A stretch of DNA of 64,000 bases, taken from contig JAAFAB010000005.1 in the NCBI GenBank assembly GCA_018222585.1, positions 124,001 to 188,000 on the forward strand, written 5' to 3'. Source of the stretch: Paracoccaceae bacterium (GTDB lineage Bacteria > Pseudomonadota > Alphaproteobacteria > Rhodobacterales > Rhodobacteraceae). Under the pieces are notes generated by a model. The model saw only the letters and a list, made by a program, of their open reading frames with translations, was not told the origin of the DNA and ran no database searches. The position numbers were made by a program, and so were the translations under genes. Position 1 is the first letter of the stretch. Each line of letters begins with the position of its first letter. Below, one piece after another: positions 17,270 through 30,420 of this stretch.

Positions 17270-18676
17270 ATGGAACACGATCCCACCTATCCCGACCCGA
17301 AGCCGGCAGGGGTCTCGCTTGACCGGCTGGCCCGCAACGCCTCCGCCCTCGGGCAGGAGATCGTCGATGTCGACGGTTTTCTCGAGGATCTGACCTCCCA
17401 CACCGAAGAGCTGCTGACGCAGCTCCGGCAGGTGCGCGAGGGCACCGGGCAGGTGCTGCAGATGAACGCCTCGGTGATGACCACCATCCAGGATGCCTAT
17501 GCGCAGCTGGAAGATACCCAGGCCAGTTTCCGCAGCGCCATCGACCTGTCGGAGGTCGCGGGGCGCCATGCGCTGACCGTGCTGACCTGGGTGCTGACGC
17601 TGGACACCCGTACCAAGGATGTCGAGTCGGTGCTGGAAGACGTGCAGGCCAGCAACGACCAGATCGCCGCCATCGCCGCCCAGGTGAACATGCTGGCGAT
17701 CAACGCCAAGATCGAGGCCGCCCGCGCCGGCGAGGCCGGGCGCGGTTTTTCGGTGGTGGCCGATGCGATCAATGCCCTGTCGCATCAGACCGGCACCGCC
17801 GCCGAGACGATCAGCACCAATATCCAGCGCCTCGTCGACTGGATCACCCAGCTGCAGCAGGAAACCGGCGATGTCTCCCGGACCTCGCGCGAGCTGTCCC
17901 GCACCGGCAAGGAGGTCTCGGCCCGCAATACAGAGGTGATGGAAGCGATGGATCGCTCGGTCACCCGGATGAAGCTGGTCCGCGATGATGCGGTGGAGGC
18001 CGACCGGGCGCTGCGCGACTACACCCCACAGATCAGCGATACCTTCAATATCGTGCGGGAAAGCACCGAGGCGGTGGAAGATGTCCATGGCCGGGTGCGC
18101 AGCCTGCGCGACAGGTCCGAGGCGCTGGTGCAGGATTCCGTCATGGCCGGGGGCGACAGCGCCGACGGTCCCTTCATCGCCGATGTGAAAGACCGCGCCC
18201 GCAGGATCTCGGAGGCCTTCGACCTGGCCGTGGACGAGGGGCGCATCCGTATCGAGGACCTCTTTGACACCGGATACCGCCCGGTCCCGCGCAGCGATCC
18301 CGAACAGGTGACCACCCGTTTCACCAGCCTGACCGACACCCTGCTGCCCCCGATCCTCGAAGAGGCGCTGGACCTCGACCCCAGGGTCGCCTTCTGTGCC
18401 GCTGTCGACCGCAACGGCTATCTGCCCACGCACAACCGGAAATTCTCGCACCCGCAGACCGATGACGTGGTCTGGAACATGGCCCATTGCCGAAACCGGC
18501 GGATCTTCGACGACCGCGTCGGCCTGAAGGCGGGGCGCAACCAGGATCCCTTCCTGCTGCAGGTCTATCGCCGCGACATGGGCGGGGGCGACTTCGTGCT
18601 GATGAAGGACCTTTCGGCGCCGATCTTCGTCAAGAACCGGCACTGGGGCGGGCTGCGGCTGGCCTACCGGTTCTGA
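17270..18676 (+). CDS. Soluble methyl-accepting chemotaxis protein with C-terminal sensor
   Basis: Cytoplasmic chemoreceptor-like protein of 468 residues without membrane segments. The order is reversed compared with classical receptors: the signalling hairpin ([30 protein letters not shown] in part, about residues 137-170) lies in the N-terminal half in a long helical region, and the C-terminal 120 residues form a globular domain ([11 protein letters not shown] ... [10 protein letters not shown] ... DLSAPIFV) resembling a PAS/Cache-type sensor. No ribosome binding site is obvious at 17270. A TTAAC half-site lies at 17209-17213, 57 bases upstream. Confidence 0.85.
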   Translation: MEHDPTYPDPKPAGVSLDRLARNASALGQEIVDVDGFLEDLTSHTEELLTQLRQVREGTGQVLQMNASVMTTIQDAYAQLEDTQASFRSAIDLSEVAGRHALTVLTWVLTLDTRTKDVESVLEDVQASNDQIAAIAAQVNMLAINAKIEAARAGEAGRGFSVVADAINALSHQTGTAAETISTNIQRLVDWITQLQQETGDVSRTSRELSRTGKEVSARNTEVMEAMDRSVTRMKLVRDDAVEADRALRDYTPQISDTFNIVRESTEAVEDVHGRVRSLRDRSEALVQDSVMAGGDSADGPFIADVKDRARRISEAFDLAVDEGRIRIEDLFDTGYRPVPRSDPEQVTTRFTSLTDTLLPPILEEALDLDPRVAFCAAVDRNGYLPTHNRKFSHPQTDDVVWNMAHCRNRRIFDDRVGLKAGRNQDPFLLQVYRRDMGGGDFVLMKDLSAPIFVKNRHWGGLRLAYRF

Positions 18677-18701
18677 TCGTCCGGCACCGGGTGGTGACAT
18701 G

Positions 18702-18734
18702 AAAAAACCGCCGCACTCCGGGGGGAGGCGGCGG
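18702..18734 (-). terminator. Terminator of the 40-residue peptide gene
   Basis: On the minus strand a seven-base stem (CCGCCGC / GCGGCGG) is followed by TTTTTT. It lies 139 bases downstream of the small peptide gene at 18873-18995 and supports a real minus-strand transcript there. Confidence 0.75.
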
Positions 18735-18872
18735 CGAAGTATGCGTGTCGCTTGGGACAGCGAAGCAGGACACCGGGGGATGAGGCGATCCCGGCCGGGT
18801 GAACAGGCCATTCACCCGCATCTTGGGGGTAAGGCCCTGCCAAGGCTACGACATGCAGGCAGAAACGAGGCG

Positions 18873-18995
18873 TCAGGTCAGCGCCGGAAGATACAGAGAG
18901 CCGACGAGCAGCACCACCAGTGCCGCCGCTCCGAAGAGATCCTGAAGGAAGGCAGCGGGGGCGCGGCGGGCGGTACGAAGAATGTCGTTCAGCAT
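18873..18995 (-). CDS. Small membrane peptide, 40 residues, candidate SOS-regulated
   Basis: Open frame of 40 codons: a short basic amphipathic N-terminus (MLNDILRTARRAPAAFLQDL) followed by one hydrophobic membrane helix (about residues 21-37) ending LPALT. A ribosome binding site GGAGAGGA lies about 10 bases before the ATG. A minus-strand hairpin with six T closes the transcript at 18702, and a perfect LexA-type site GTTC-N7-GTTC lies 74-88 bases upstream, so the unit is a complete small gene. I believe short proteins of this type occur in other Rhodobacteraceae but cannot verify it. The function is unknown; a single-helix SOS-induced peptide brings SidA (cell division inhibitor) and TisB (membrane toxin) to mind as concepts, not as homologues. 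Confidence 0.75.
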   Translation of the reverse strand: MLNDILRTARRAPAAFLQDLFGAAALVVLLVGSLYLPALT

Positions 18996-19068
18996 GTCTC
19001 TGGTCCTCTCCGAGCAAGGCGTTCAGCTTCGTTGCTCATTTGTTCCCATATTGTGCTGATTCAGTAAA

Positions 19069-19083
19069 GAACTTTTTAAGAAC
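19069..19083 (-). promoter_or_regulatory. LexA (SOS) box, GTTC-N7-GTTC
   Basis: On the minus strand GTTC-TTAAAAA-GTTC, the direct-repeat LexA operator known for Rhodobacter and other alphaproteobacteria. A third GTTC follows at a six-base spacing further upstream. It lies in an A/T-rich promoter-like stretch between the recG stop (19123) and the small peptide gene (start 18995), and would control the latter. Confidence 0.75.
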
Positions 19084-19122
19084 TTTAGCGAACAAAATGA
19101 AATTTCCCACAGTCTCAGGCGG

Positions 19123-23660
<4,538 letters not shown>

Positions 23661-23749
23661 CTAAGCTCGATGAGAATGTGATAGGCGGCGGGCCTCACGA
23701 GGTCCAGCCGGGTCTTTCCGTGAGTGGGACTTCGGCAGGCGGCGCAGGC

Positions 23750-24469
23750 TTAGCCCGCGCCGAGCGCCATCTTCTTTTCGTCGATCTGCTGCGGTTCGGG
23801 ATCACGCAGCACGTAGCCCCGACCCCAGACCGTTTCGATGTAGTTGTCGCCTTCGGTCGCGGTCGAGAGCTTCTTGCGCAGCTTGCAGATGAAGACGTCG
23901 ATGATCTTCAGCTCGGGCTCGTCCATGCCGCCGTAAAGATGGTTGAGGAACATCTCCTTGGTCAGGGTGGTGCCCTTGCGCAGGCTGAGCAGCTCAAGCA
24001 TCTGGTATTCCTTGCCGGTCAGATGCACCGGCTTGCTGTCGACTTCGACCGTCTTGGCATCCAGGTTCACCTCGATCCGGCCGGTGCGGATGATCGACTG
24101 GGAATGCCCCTTGGACCGGCGGATGATGGCATGGATCCGCGCCACCAGCTCTTCCCGGTGGAAGGGCTTGGTCAGGTAGTCATCGGCGCCGAACCCGAAG
24201 CCCTTCAGCTTGTTTTCCGTGTCATCCGCGCCCGAGAGGATCAGGATCGGCGTCTCGATCCGCGCCAGACGCAGCTGGCGCAGCACCTCGTGGCCGTTCA
24301 TGTCGGGCAGCCCGAGATCCAGCAGGATCAGGTCGTAGTCATAGAGCTTCGCAAGGTCGATGCCCTCTTCGCCCAGGTCGGTCGTGTAGACGTTCAGGTT
24401 GGCATGGGTCAGCATCAGCTCGATGCTTTTCGAAGTGGTCGGATCATCTTCTACCAAAAGCACGCGCAT
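23750..24469 (-). CDS. ctrA: Cell-cycle/differentiation response regulator CtrA
   Basis: OmpR-type response regulator, end point of the CckA-ChpT-CtrA phosphorelay. In Rhodobacterales it usually controls motility, competence and gene-transfer-agent genes and is not essential. The receiver has EDD at 8-9, the phosphoacceptor Asp51 in [11 protein letters not shown], and the TKPF lysine; the winged-helix DNA-binding domain includes [11 protein letters not shown] and the [16 protein letters not shown] recognition helix. The tail is short and ends MALGAG. The inhibitor gene sciP lies next to it and the kinase gene cckA is at the other end of the window. Confidence 0.97.
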   Translation of the reverse strand: MRVLLVEDDPTTSKSIELMLTHANLNVYTTDLGEEGIDLAKLYDYDLILLDLGLPDMNGHEVLRQLRLARIETPILILSGADDTENKLKGFGFGADDYLTKPFHREELVARIHAIIRRSKGHSQSIIRTGRIEVNLDAKTVEVDSKPVHLTGKEYQMLELLSLRKGTTLTKEMFLNHLYGGMDEPELKIIDVFICKLRKKLSTATEGDNYIETVWGRGYVLRDPEPQQIDEKKMALGAG

Positions 24470-24522
24470 GCCGAGTTCTCTCCATTAATCCCTTGGACGT
24501 ATGTGATCGTGTCGCCAATTGG

Positions 24523-24537
24523 TTAACCTTGGGTTAC
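24523..24537. promoter_or_regulatory. Candidate CtrA binding site upstream of ctrA
   Basis: TTAA-CCTTGGG-TTAC, one mismatch from the TTAA-N7-TTAA CtrA consensus, 54 bases before the ctrA start. It would allow autoregulation, as is known for ctrA in Caulobacter. Confidence 0.55.
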
Positions 24538-24563
24538 CGTGTGGAAAGGTTCACCGACACGCC

Positions 24564-24842
24564 CTAGGGTTGTCTGAACTTCTGCACGGCGGTGGCCTTC
24601 AGGGCCTCTTCACCGTGATTGGCAACGGCACTGACCCATTCCAGGAATTCCTCCGGTGACAGCGAGTATCGCTCCAGCGCCTCATCCTGGGATATAAGAC
24701 CATGGACCACCCCCCGCACGACGGCCGCCTTGCGCGAGGCCACCCAGCGTCGGGTGTCCGCCGGGGGCAGATCCGCCCTCGTCATCACGCGCCCATCGGG
24801 CAGCGTAACCGCCCTTGGCCCCTGGACTTTCTTCAAGTACAT
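24564..24842 (-). CDS. sciP: CtrA inhibitor SciP (DUF1153)
   Basis: Small helix-turn-helix protein of 92 residues that binds CtrA and blocks transcription of CtrA targets. The family core is clear: GPRAVTLPDGRVMTRADLPP, TRRWVASRKAAVVRGV, then LISQDEALERYSLSPEEFLEW. The ATG at 24842 gives MYLKKV, the N-terminus I expect for this family in Rhodobacteraceae, after GGAG; upstream ATGs at 24857 and 24869 exist. It lies on the same strand as ctrA, 94 bases upstream of the ctrA box region, and a TTAAC half-site lies 44 bases before its own start. Confidence 0.92.
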   Translation of the reverse strand: MYLKKVQGPRAVTLPDGRVMTRADLPPADTRRWVASRKAAVVRGVVHGLISQDEALERYSLSPEEFLEWVSAVANHGEEALKATAVQKFRQP

Positions 24843-25010
24843 CGCTCCGACCCTCATAGCCCGTCGCAATTCTTGGCCCAGTGTTTTAACGCCCGATGAA
24901 ACGGCGGGTTGAGAGTGTCTCGCATTTTCCTATATTCTCTTGATCTTACCGCGCCGGGAAGGTGAGTCCCCTCCCCCTTCGTCACCACCCCGGGCAGATC
25001 AGGAGCAGAC

Positions 25011-26156
25011 ATGGCACTCGATACCGGACCCGCGCTGAACTCGCTGGGCTTCGCAAAGCCGCCGTCGGAAACCCGTGTCGTCGTCGCCATGTCGGGCGGT
25101 GTCGACAGCTCGGTCGTGGCTGCGAAGCTGGCCGAGGAAGGCTATGACGTGGTCGGCGTGACGCTGCAGCTCTACGACCATGGTGCGGCGCTTGCCAAGA
25201 AGGGCGCCTGTTGCGCCGGTATCGATATCCACGACGCGCGCCGGGTCGCCGAAGAGATGGGCTTTCCGCACTATGTCCTTGATTATGAAAACATCTTCCA
25301 GGATGCGGTGATCGACGAATTCGCCGACAGCTACCTGGCGGGCGCCACCCCGGTGCCCTGCATCCGCTGCAACGAGCGGGTGAAGTTCAAGGATCTTCTG
25401 CAGACCGCCAAGGACCTCGACGCCGATTGCATGGCCACCGGGCACTACATCCAGCGGATGATGGGCGAGAGCGGACCCGAGCTGCATTGCGCCGCCGACG
25501 CCAACCGCGACCAGAGCTATTTCCTGTTCTCGACCACGCCCGAACAGCTGTCCTTCCTGCGCTTCCCGTTGGGTCACCTGCCCTCGAAGGCCGCCACCCG
25601 CGAGCTGGCCGCGCAGTATGGTCTGAGCGTCGCCGACAAGCCCGACAGCCAGGACATTTGCTTTGTTCCGAACGGCAATTACGCCTCGGTGATCGAGAAA
25701 CTGCGCCCCGGCGCAGCGGAACCGGGCGACATCGTCCATGCCGACGGCCGGGTTCTGGGGTCCCACGAGGGGGTGATTCACTATACCGTCGGCCAGCGTC
25801 GGGGGCTGGGCATCGGCGGGCTCTCAGAACCGCTCTACGTGGTCAAGCTGGACGTCGACGCCAAGCAGGTGATCGTCGGCCCGAAAGAGATGCTGGCGAC
25901 CCGCACCATCCCGGTGCGCGAGATCAACTGGATCGGCGAAGGCGGTTTCGCGGACATGAAGGAACGTCATGTCTCGGTCCGCGTGCGCTCGACCCGCCCC
26001 CCGCGTGAGGCGATCATCCGCCCGATCTCGGCCACCGAGGCCGAGGTCGAGCTGCTGACCGCCGAAGAGGGGGTCTCGCCCGGTCAGGCCTGTGTCTTCT
26101 ACGAGACCGGCGGCACACGGATCCTCGGCGGCGGCTGGATCTGGCGCGGCTACTGA
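25011..26156 (+). CDS. mnmA: tRNA-specific 2-thiouridylase MnmA
   Basis: Thiolates U34 of tRNAs for Lys, Glu and Gln, taking sulfur from persulfide carriers. The 381-residue protein has the PP-loop [13 protein letters not shown] near residue 30, the tRNA-recognition region, the nucleophile cysteine in PVPCIRCN and the persulfide cysteine in [12 protein letters not shown]. The alphaproteobacterial N-terminal extension of about 20 residues is present. Divergent from sciP; a terminator follows. Confidence 0.96.
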   Translation: MALDTGPALNSLGFAKPPSETRVVVAMSGGVDSSVVAAKLAEEGYDVVGVTLQLYDHGAALAKKGACCAGIDIHDARRVAEEMGFPHYVLDYENIFQDAVIDEFADSYLAGATPVPCIRCNERVKFKDLLQTAKDLDADCMATGHYIQRMMGESGPELHCAADANRDQSYFLFSTTPEQLSFLRFPLGHLPSKAATRELAAQYGLSVADKPDSQDICFVPNGNYASVIEKLRPGAAEPGDIVHADGRVLGSHEGVIHYTVGQRRGLGIGGLSEPLYVVKLDVDAKQVIVGPKEMLATRTIPVREINWIGEGGFADMKERHVSVRVRSTRPPREAIIRPISATEAEVELLTAEEGVSPGQACVFYETGGTRILGGGWIWRGY

Positions 26157-26182
26157 GGGTCATTGGCAGTTTGAAAGTCGGG

Positions 26183-26209
26183 ACGCGCGCCCTTCGCAGC
26201 GCGCGTTTT
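26183..26209 (+). terminator. Terminator of mnmA
   Basis: Eight-base stem ACGCGCGC / GCGCGCGT with an eight-base loop, followed by TTTT, 27 bases after the mnmA stop. Confidence 0.8.
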
Positions 26210-26221
26210 CATTTGAGGGGT

Positions 26222-26290
26222 CGCAGGGGCTGCGCCCCCGCCGCTGCGCGGCTCCCCCATGAGTATTTCCGGCCTCGGAATGGGACAGGC
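26222..26290. repeat. Dispersed intergenic element, GAGTATTT type, copy 1
   Basis: A G/C-rich stem-forming stretch followed by GAGTATTTCCGGCC (26261-26274) and TCGGAATGGGAC. The second part matches the element at 45098 closely (GAGTATTT-y-C-r-GCC, then CGrATGGGA) and the first part matches that at 53651. It sits between the convergent mnmA and lpxB genes. Confidence 0.6.
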
Positions 26291-26302
26291 GCGTGCCTGG
26301 CG

Positions 26303-27460
26303 TCAGAGGCGGGCGAGGATGGCGCGGGCGGCGCGCAGGCCCGGGGGCTCTCCTTCGCGGCCCAGGCGCTGCATGGACAGCTCCATGGCCTCGTATTGCG
26401 CTTCCGGGGCCTCGTAGACGGCGGCGAGCGCGGGGGCGATCTTGTCGGGGTCGCAGTCGGCGCCGATGAACTCCGGCACGACGCGAGAGTCGGAGACCAG
26501 GTTGACCAGCGTCACCGTGTCGGTGATCAGCATCCGCTGCATGATCACCCGGGTCAGCCAGGCCATGTCGTAGGCAATGACCATCGGCGTATTGGCCGCG
26601 GCCAATTCCAGCGAGACGGTGCCCGAGGCGGCCAGTGCCACATCGGCGCTGGCGAAGGCGGCGCGCTTGGTCACGGCGAAGCTGTCGGGCGTGCTGTCGC
26701 GCGGATCGAGCACGACGATATTGGCCGGCCAGTCGCGGATCTTCTCCTCGACCAGTTCGGCGACACCGGCGGCGGCGGGCAGCACGAAGACCAGTTCGGG
26801 GTGGCGCGCGCGCAGCTTCTCGACCACAGGGCCGAAGATCGGCGCCAGGCGGGTGACCTCTCCCGCGCGGGAGCCGGGCAGGATCAGGGCGATCGGCGCA
26901 TCCCCGATGCCGCTTTCCTGGCGGAAGGCACGGATCTCGTCCTGGGCGGCCTGGGGCTGGGTCGTGACCGGATGGCCGACGAAATCGCACTCCATCCCCG
27001 CGGCCTGCATCAGCGGCGGCTCGAACGGGAAGAGCGCGAGGACATGGTCGATCACCTCGGCCATCTTCGTGGCACGCTTCGGGCGCCAGGCCCAGACCGT
27101 CGGGGCGACGTAGTGGACGGTGCGGATGGCGGGGTTCGCGGCCTTCACCAGCCGCGCCACGCGCAGGCAGAAGTCCGGGCTGTCGATGGTCAGCAGCACG
27201 TCCGGCGGATCGGCCAGCACCGCCTCGGCGCATTCGCGGATACGGCGCTTGAGGTGGAAATACTTCGGCAGGATCTCGGCCAGGCCCATGACCGAGAGCT
27301 CGGACATGGGAAAGCGCGAGGTCAGCCCCTCGGCCTGCATGGCCGGGCCGCCGACACCGTCGAAAGAGATGTCGCCTTCGGTCAGTTCCTTCAGCCCCGC
27401 CATGACGGCGGCGCCGAGATTGTCGCCCGAGGGTTCGCCCGCGATGGTGAAGATGCGCAT
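26303..27460 (-). CDS. lpxB: Lipid-A-disaccharide synthase
   Basis: Condenses UDP-2,3-diacylglucosamine with lipid X to the lipid A disaccharide at the inner membrane. The 385-residue GT19 enzyme has the N-terminal AGEPSGDNLGAAVM, GLAEILPKYFHLKRR, the LPGSRAGEV donor-site motif and AASGTVSLELA. Last gene of the fabZ-lpxA-lpxI-lpxB run; its ATG overlaps the lpxI stop. Confidence 0.97.
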   Translation of the reverse strand: MRIFTIAGEPSGDNLGAAVMAGLKELTEGDISFDGVGGPAMQAEGLTSRFPMSELSVMGLAEILPKYFHLKRRIRECAEAVLADPPDVLLTIDSPDFCLRVARLVKAANPAIRTVHYVAPTVWAWRPKRATKMAEVIDHVLALFPFEPPLMQAAGMECDFVGHPVTTQPQAAQDEIRAFRQESGIGDAPIALILPGSRAGEVTRLAPIFGPVVEKLRARHPELVFVLPAAAGVAELVEEKIRDWPANIVVLDPRDSTPDSFAVTKRAAFASADVALAASGTVSLELAAANTPMVIAYDMAWLTRVIMQRMLITDTVTLVNLVSDSRVVPEFIGADCDPDKIAPALAAVYEAPEAQYEAMELSMQRLGREGEPPGLRAARAILARL

Positions 27461-28314
27461 CAGGTCTCGACTGCGTGGAAGGCAAGGCCCAGTTCGGCGG
27501 CGAGGTCCGGCAGCGCCGGGCCGTCGATCAGCAGCACGCGGTTGGCGGCGATCACCACGGCCTCAAGCCCGGCGGCAGCGGCGGCGCGCAGGGTCTCGGG
27601 GCCGACGGCGGGCATGTCGACACGCAGGTCCTGGCCCGCCTTCGGGGCCTTCAGCAGCACGCCCTTGCCGGGGCGGCGGTCCTCGGGGGTTGCACCGACG
27701 AAGCGCAGCAGGGCGTCGGTGCCCTGCAGGGTCTCGATGCCGAGGCACTGCCCGGCGGCGACGACGCAGCCTTGGCCGATATCCAGCGGCGCCAGCGCGC
27801 CAAGGATCTTCTGCGCCTGCTCGACATCACCCTTCGCGGCACGCGACAGCGCGGGGCCGCCGATCTTGCCGGGACGGGCGGTCATCTCGGGCAGGATCTG
27901 GTGCGCGCCCTCGACGGTGAAGCCCTCGCCCTCGAGGATTGACACGATCAACCGCAGCACACCGTCGTCGCCCTTGGAGCCAAGCGCCGCCATCAGCTTG
28001 GGCGCCAGCATCATCACCTTGCGGTCGACCTGCTTCATGTCCAGCTGAGGCCGCGCCATACCACCGGCCATGACGATCCGCTCTACACCCTCGTCGCGCA
28101 GACGATCGAAGAGACCGCCCAGCTTCTCGAAGCGGAAACGGGTCAGCCGCGCCTCGGGCAGCTCGCAGGGGGTGCCCTCGAAGGAGACGAGGAAGGCCCC
28201 CGGCTCGGCCTCGGCCAGGCGCACCGGCAGGCGACCGCCGCCGGCGATGATCGCCAGACGGGGCCCGGTCGGGGTGCTGGCGGCCCCGCCGGCACGACGT
28301 TTCAGCAGGCCCAT
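27460..28314 (-). CDS. lpxI: UDP-2,3-diacylglucosamine pyrophosphatase LpxI
   Basis: Hydrolyses UDP-2,3-diacylglucosamine to lipid X and UMP, replacing LpxH in alphaproteobacteria. The 284-residue protein (formerly DUF1009) has the N-terminal AIIAGGGRLPV, GGMARPQLD, and the conserved C-terminal-domain segments IGQGCVVAAGQCLGIETLQGTD and KAPKAGQDLRVDMPAVGPETL in outline. It lies between lpxA and lpxB, overlapping lpxB by one base (TGATG) and 3 bases after lpxA. Confidence 0.95.
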   Translation of the reverse strand: MGLLKRRAGGAASTPTGPRLAIIAGGGRLPVRLAEAEPGAFLVSFEGTPCELPEARLTRFRFEKLGGLFDRLRDEGVERIVMAGGMARPQLDMKQVDRKVMMLAPKLMAALGSKGDDGVLRLIVSILEGEGFTVEGAHQILPEMTARPGKIGGPALSRAAKGDVEQAQKILGALAPLDIGQGCVVAAGQCLGIETLQGTDALLRFVGATPEDRRPGKGVLLKAPKAGQDLRVDMPAVGPETLRAAAAAGLEAVVIAANRVLLIDGPALPDLAAELGLAFHAVET

Positions 28315-28317
28315 GGA

Positions 28318-29118
28318 TCAGCCCCCGGGGGTCAGGAACGAACGGTCGCTCTGACCGAGGATGAAATCAACGATCTCGCGGACGTAGTCGCTTTCCGTCT
28401 CGTCGCCCAGGCGGCGGGCACGGTCCTGGAAGGCGCCGTCGCCCTGGGCGAGCATCTGGAAGGCGGCGCGCAGGGCGGTGATATCGGCCCGCGCCACGCC
28501 GCGACGCTTCAGCCCGACCAGGTTCAGCCCGTCCAGCTGGCCGCGCGGCGCCTGGACAAGACCATGGGGGATGACGTCATTGGTGACCATGGTCACCGCG
28601 CCGATGATCGCGCCGCGCCCGATGCGCACCCACTGGTGCACGCCCGAGAGGCCGCCGATGATCACCTCGTCCTCGATCACGCAATGCCCGGCAAGGGCGG
28701 CGTTGTTGACGATGATGACATTGTTGCCGACCCGGCAGTCATGGGCGACGTGGCAGCCCGCCATGAACAGCCCGTCATCGCCGACCGAGGTCAGCCCGCC
28801 ACCGCCCTCGGTGCCGGTGTTCATCGTCACATGCTCGCGGATGCGGTTGCGCTTGCCGATGGTCAGGCGGGTTTCCTCGCCCCTGAACTTCAGATCCTGG
28901 GGAATGCCGCCCAAAACGGCGAAGGGATGCACCAGGGTGCCCTCGCCGATCTCGGTGATCCCCTGGACGACGACGTGGCTCATCAGTTCGACATCCGCGC
29001 CGATCACCACCTTGGGACCGACATGGCAGAAGGGACCGATCCTGGCCCCCGCGCCGATCTGCGCCCCGTCCTCGATCAGCGCCGAGGGATGGATCACCGC
29101 TTCGTGGCTGATCGCCAT
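28318..29118 (-). CDS. lpxA: UDP-N-acetylglucosamine acyltransferase
   Basis: First acyl transfer of lipid A synthesis, from acyl-ACP to UDP-GlcNAc. The 266 residues form a left-handed beta helix of hexapeptide repeats (IHPSALIEDGAQIGAGARIG and on), with the catalytic-His region HVAHDCRVGNN and the C-terminal helical domain. Cotranscribed with fabZ, 3 bases apart. Confidence 0.97.
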   Translation of the reverse strand: MAISHEAVIHPSALIEDGAQIGAGARIGPFCHVGPKVVIGADVELMSHVVVQGITEIGEGTLVHPFAVLGGIPQDLKFRGEETRLTIGKRNRIREHVTMNTGTEGGGGLTSVGDDGLFMAGCHVAHDCRVGNNVIIVNNAALAGHCVIEDEVIIGGLSGVHQWVRIGRGAIIGAVTMVTNDVIPHGLVQAPRGQLDGLNLVGLKRRGVARADITALRAAFQMLAQGDGAFQDRARRLGDETESDYVREIVDFILGQSDRSFLTPGG

Positions 29119-29121
29119 GGC

Positions 29122-29595
29122 TCAGGCCCCCGCGTCTGCGGGCAGGTCGAGCATGGCCATGAACTCGGCCTCGCAGGCCAGTTCGCCGCCGACGGTGGCC
29201 TTGCCGCCGAACTTCCACATCTTCGCGCCGGGCTTGCCGCGCAGGGTCTCGACCTGCATTTCCAGCACGTCGCCGGGCACCACCATGCGGCGGAACTTGG
29301 CCTTCTCGATCGACATGAAGTAGATCAGAGCGTTCCTGTCTTCCAGGCCAAGCGCCGCGCCTACGATGACACCGGCGGTCTGGGCCATGGCCTCGATGAT
29401 GGTGACGCCGGGCATGATCGGCTTGCCGGGGAAATGGCCCTGGAAATGGGGCTCGTTCATGGTGACGTTCTTGATGCCACGGCCCGAGGCATAGCCGTCG
29501 ATATCGACCACCTTGTCCACCAGCAGGAAGGGATAGCGATGCGGAATGATGCGCTGAATGCGGGCAATATCGGCGCTTTGAAGCGTCTCGGTCAT
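29122..29595 (-). CDS. fabZ: 3-hydroxyacyl-ACP dehydratase FabZ
   Basis: Dehydrates (3R)-hydroxyacyl-ACP in fatty acid elongation, and competes with LpxA for hydroxymyristoyl-ACP. The 157-residue hotdog enzyme has [12 protein letters not shown] and the active-site His/Glu in [19 protein letters not shown]. The ATG at 29595 follows GAGGACAG; the frame continues upstream without family similarity. Confidence 0.97.
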   Translation of the reverse strand: MTETLQSADIARIQRIIPHRYPFLLVDKVVDIDGYASGRGIKNVTMNEPHFQGHFPGKPIMPGVTIIEAMAQTAGVIVGAALGLEDRNALIYFMSIEKAKFRRMVVPGDVLEMQVETLRGKPGAKMWKFGGKATVGGELACEAEFMAMLDLPADAGA

Positions 29596-29732
29596 GAAAT
29601 CTGTCCTCGCGGTCCCCGGGCCTGAGTGACCGGGGCATGGTCCATAGTCATCCCCGTCCCTAGCAAGTCGCCCCTGCGGCGGCAAGCGCGGCGCGGGCCG
29701 GGTGGTGAAGAACCGCGGCAGGGGCGCAGAGC

Positions 29733-30413
29733 CTACCGGCCGCTGTCCCCGTCGTCAGCCCCGCCGGGCACCGGAGCCTCCTCCACGGGAGCCGGGTCGG
29801 GGGCCGGCGCGGCGGGCTCGGAGCCTGCCTCCCCGGCGGGATCCGGCGCGGGGTCGGGTTGCAGCAGCTGGTCGTCGATCCGGCGGATCGCCTCGTCGGT
29901 GATATCCACCACCTCGCGGGTCACGAAGACGGTGCGCCGCTCCAGGATCACCGCACTGCCGGCCTCCTGCATCAGGCTGTAGAGCACCGGCTCGACCGCG
30001 ATCAGGAACTGGCGGCGCACCGCCTCGCTGTCCTGGCCGAGACCGGCGGCGGCCTCGTCACGCTCGCGGCGGATGCGGGTTACCTTCTGGTCGAAGGCGT
30101 CGGCCATGGCGCGGAAATCCTCGGAGGTCATGCCGGGGCGCCGCTCGGTCAGGGATTGCTCCTCGTCGGCCAGCTCGGCCTCGATCCGGCGGTTCTCGGC
30201 GGCGATCTCTGCCGCCGCGGTCTCGATCCGCTCGGAAAGCTGCTGACCGAAGGCGCTGTCACTGAACATCCGTTCGCTGTCGACGACCAGGATCGGAGAG
30301 CGCGGCACGACGTCCGACGGGGCCGGCTCCTGCGCCGCAACGGGACCCGCCAGCCCCATGGACATGAGGCTGGCGGCGACCAGGGTCAGAAGGCGATGTG
30401 GCAGGCCCGGCAA
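29733..30413 (-). CDS. skp: OmpH/Skp-family periplasmic chaperone
   Basis: Periplasmic chaperone for unfolded outer-membrane proteins. About 226 residues: a signal peptide ending GPVAA, then [17 protein letters not shown] at the start of the conserved region, long charged alpha helices (the tentacles), and [17 protein letters not shown] near the end of the domain; the last 35 residues are a Pro/Ala/Asp-rich disordered tail. I place the start at a TTG (30413) because GAGG lies at the right distance and it yields a proper signal peptide; in-frame ATGs would cut into that peptide. It follows bamA by 7 bases. Confidence 0.88.
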   Translation of the reverse strand: MPGLPHRLLTLVAASLMSMGLAGPVAAQEPAPSDVVPRSPILVVDSERMFSDSAFGQQLSERIETAAAEIAAENRRIEAELADEEQSLTERRPGMTSEDFRAMADAFDQKVTRIRRERDEAAAGLGQDSEAVRRQFLIAVEPVLYSLMQEAGSAVILERRTVFVTREVVDITDEAIRRIDDQLLQPDPAPDPAGEAGSEPAAPAPDPAPVEEAPVPGGADDGDSGR

Positions 30414-30420
30414 GGCGACC

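Noticed and set aside
18664-19017. 117-codon minus-strand frame over the small-peptide locus
   Set aside because: Its translation is Arg/Pro/Ser-rich with no domain, whereas the 40-codon frame inside it has a ribosome site, a membrane helix and a terminator.
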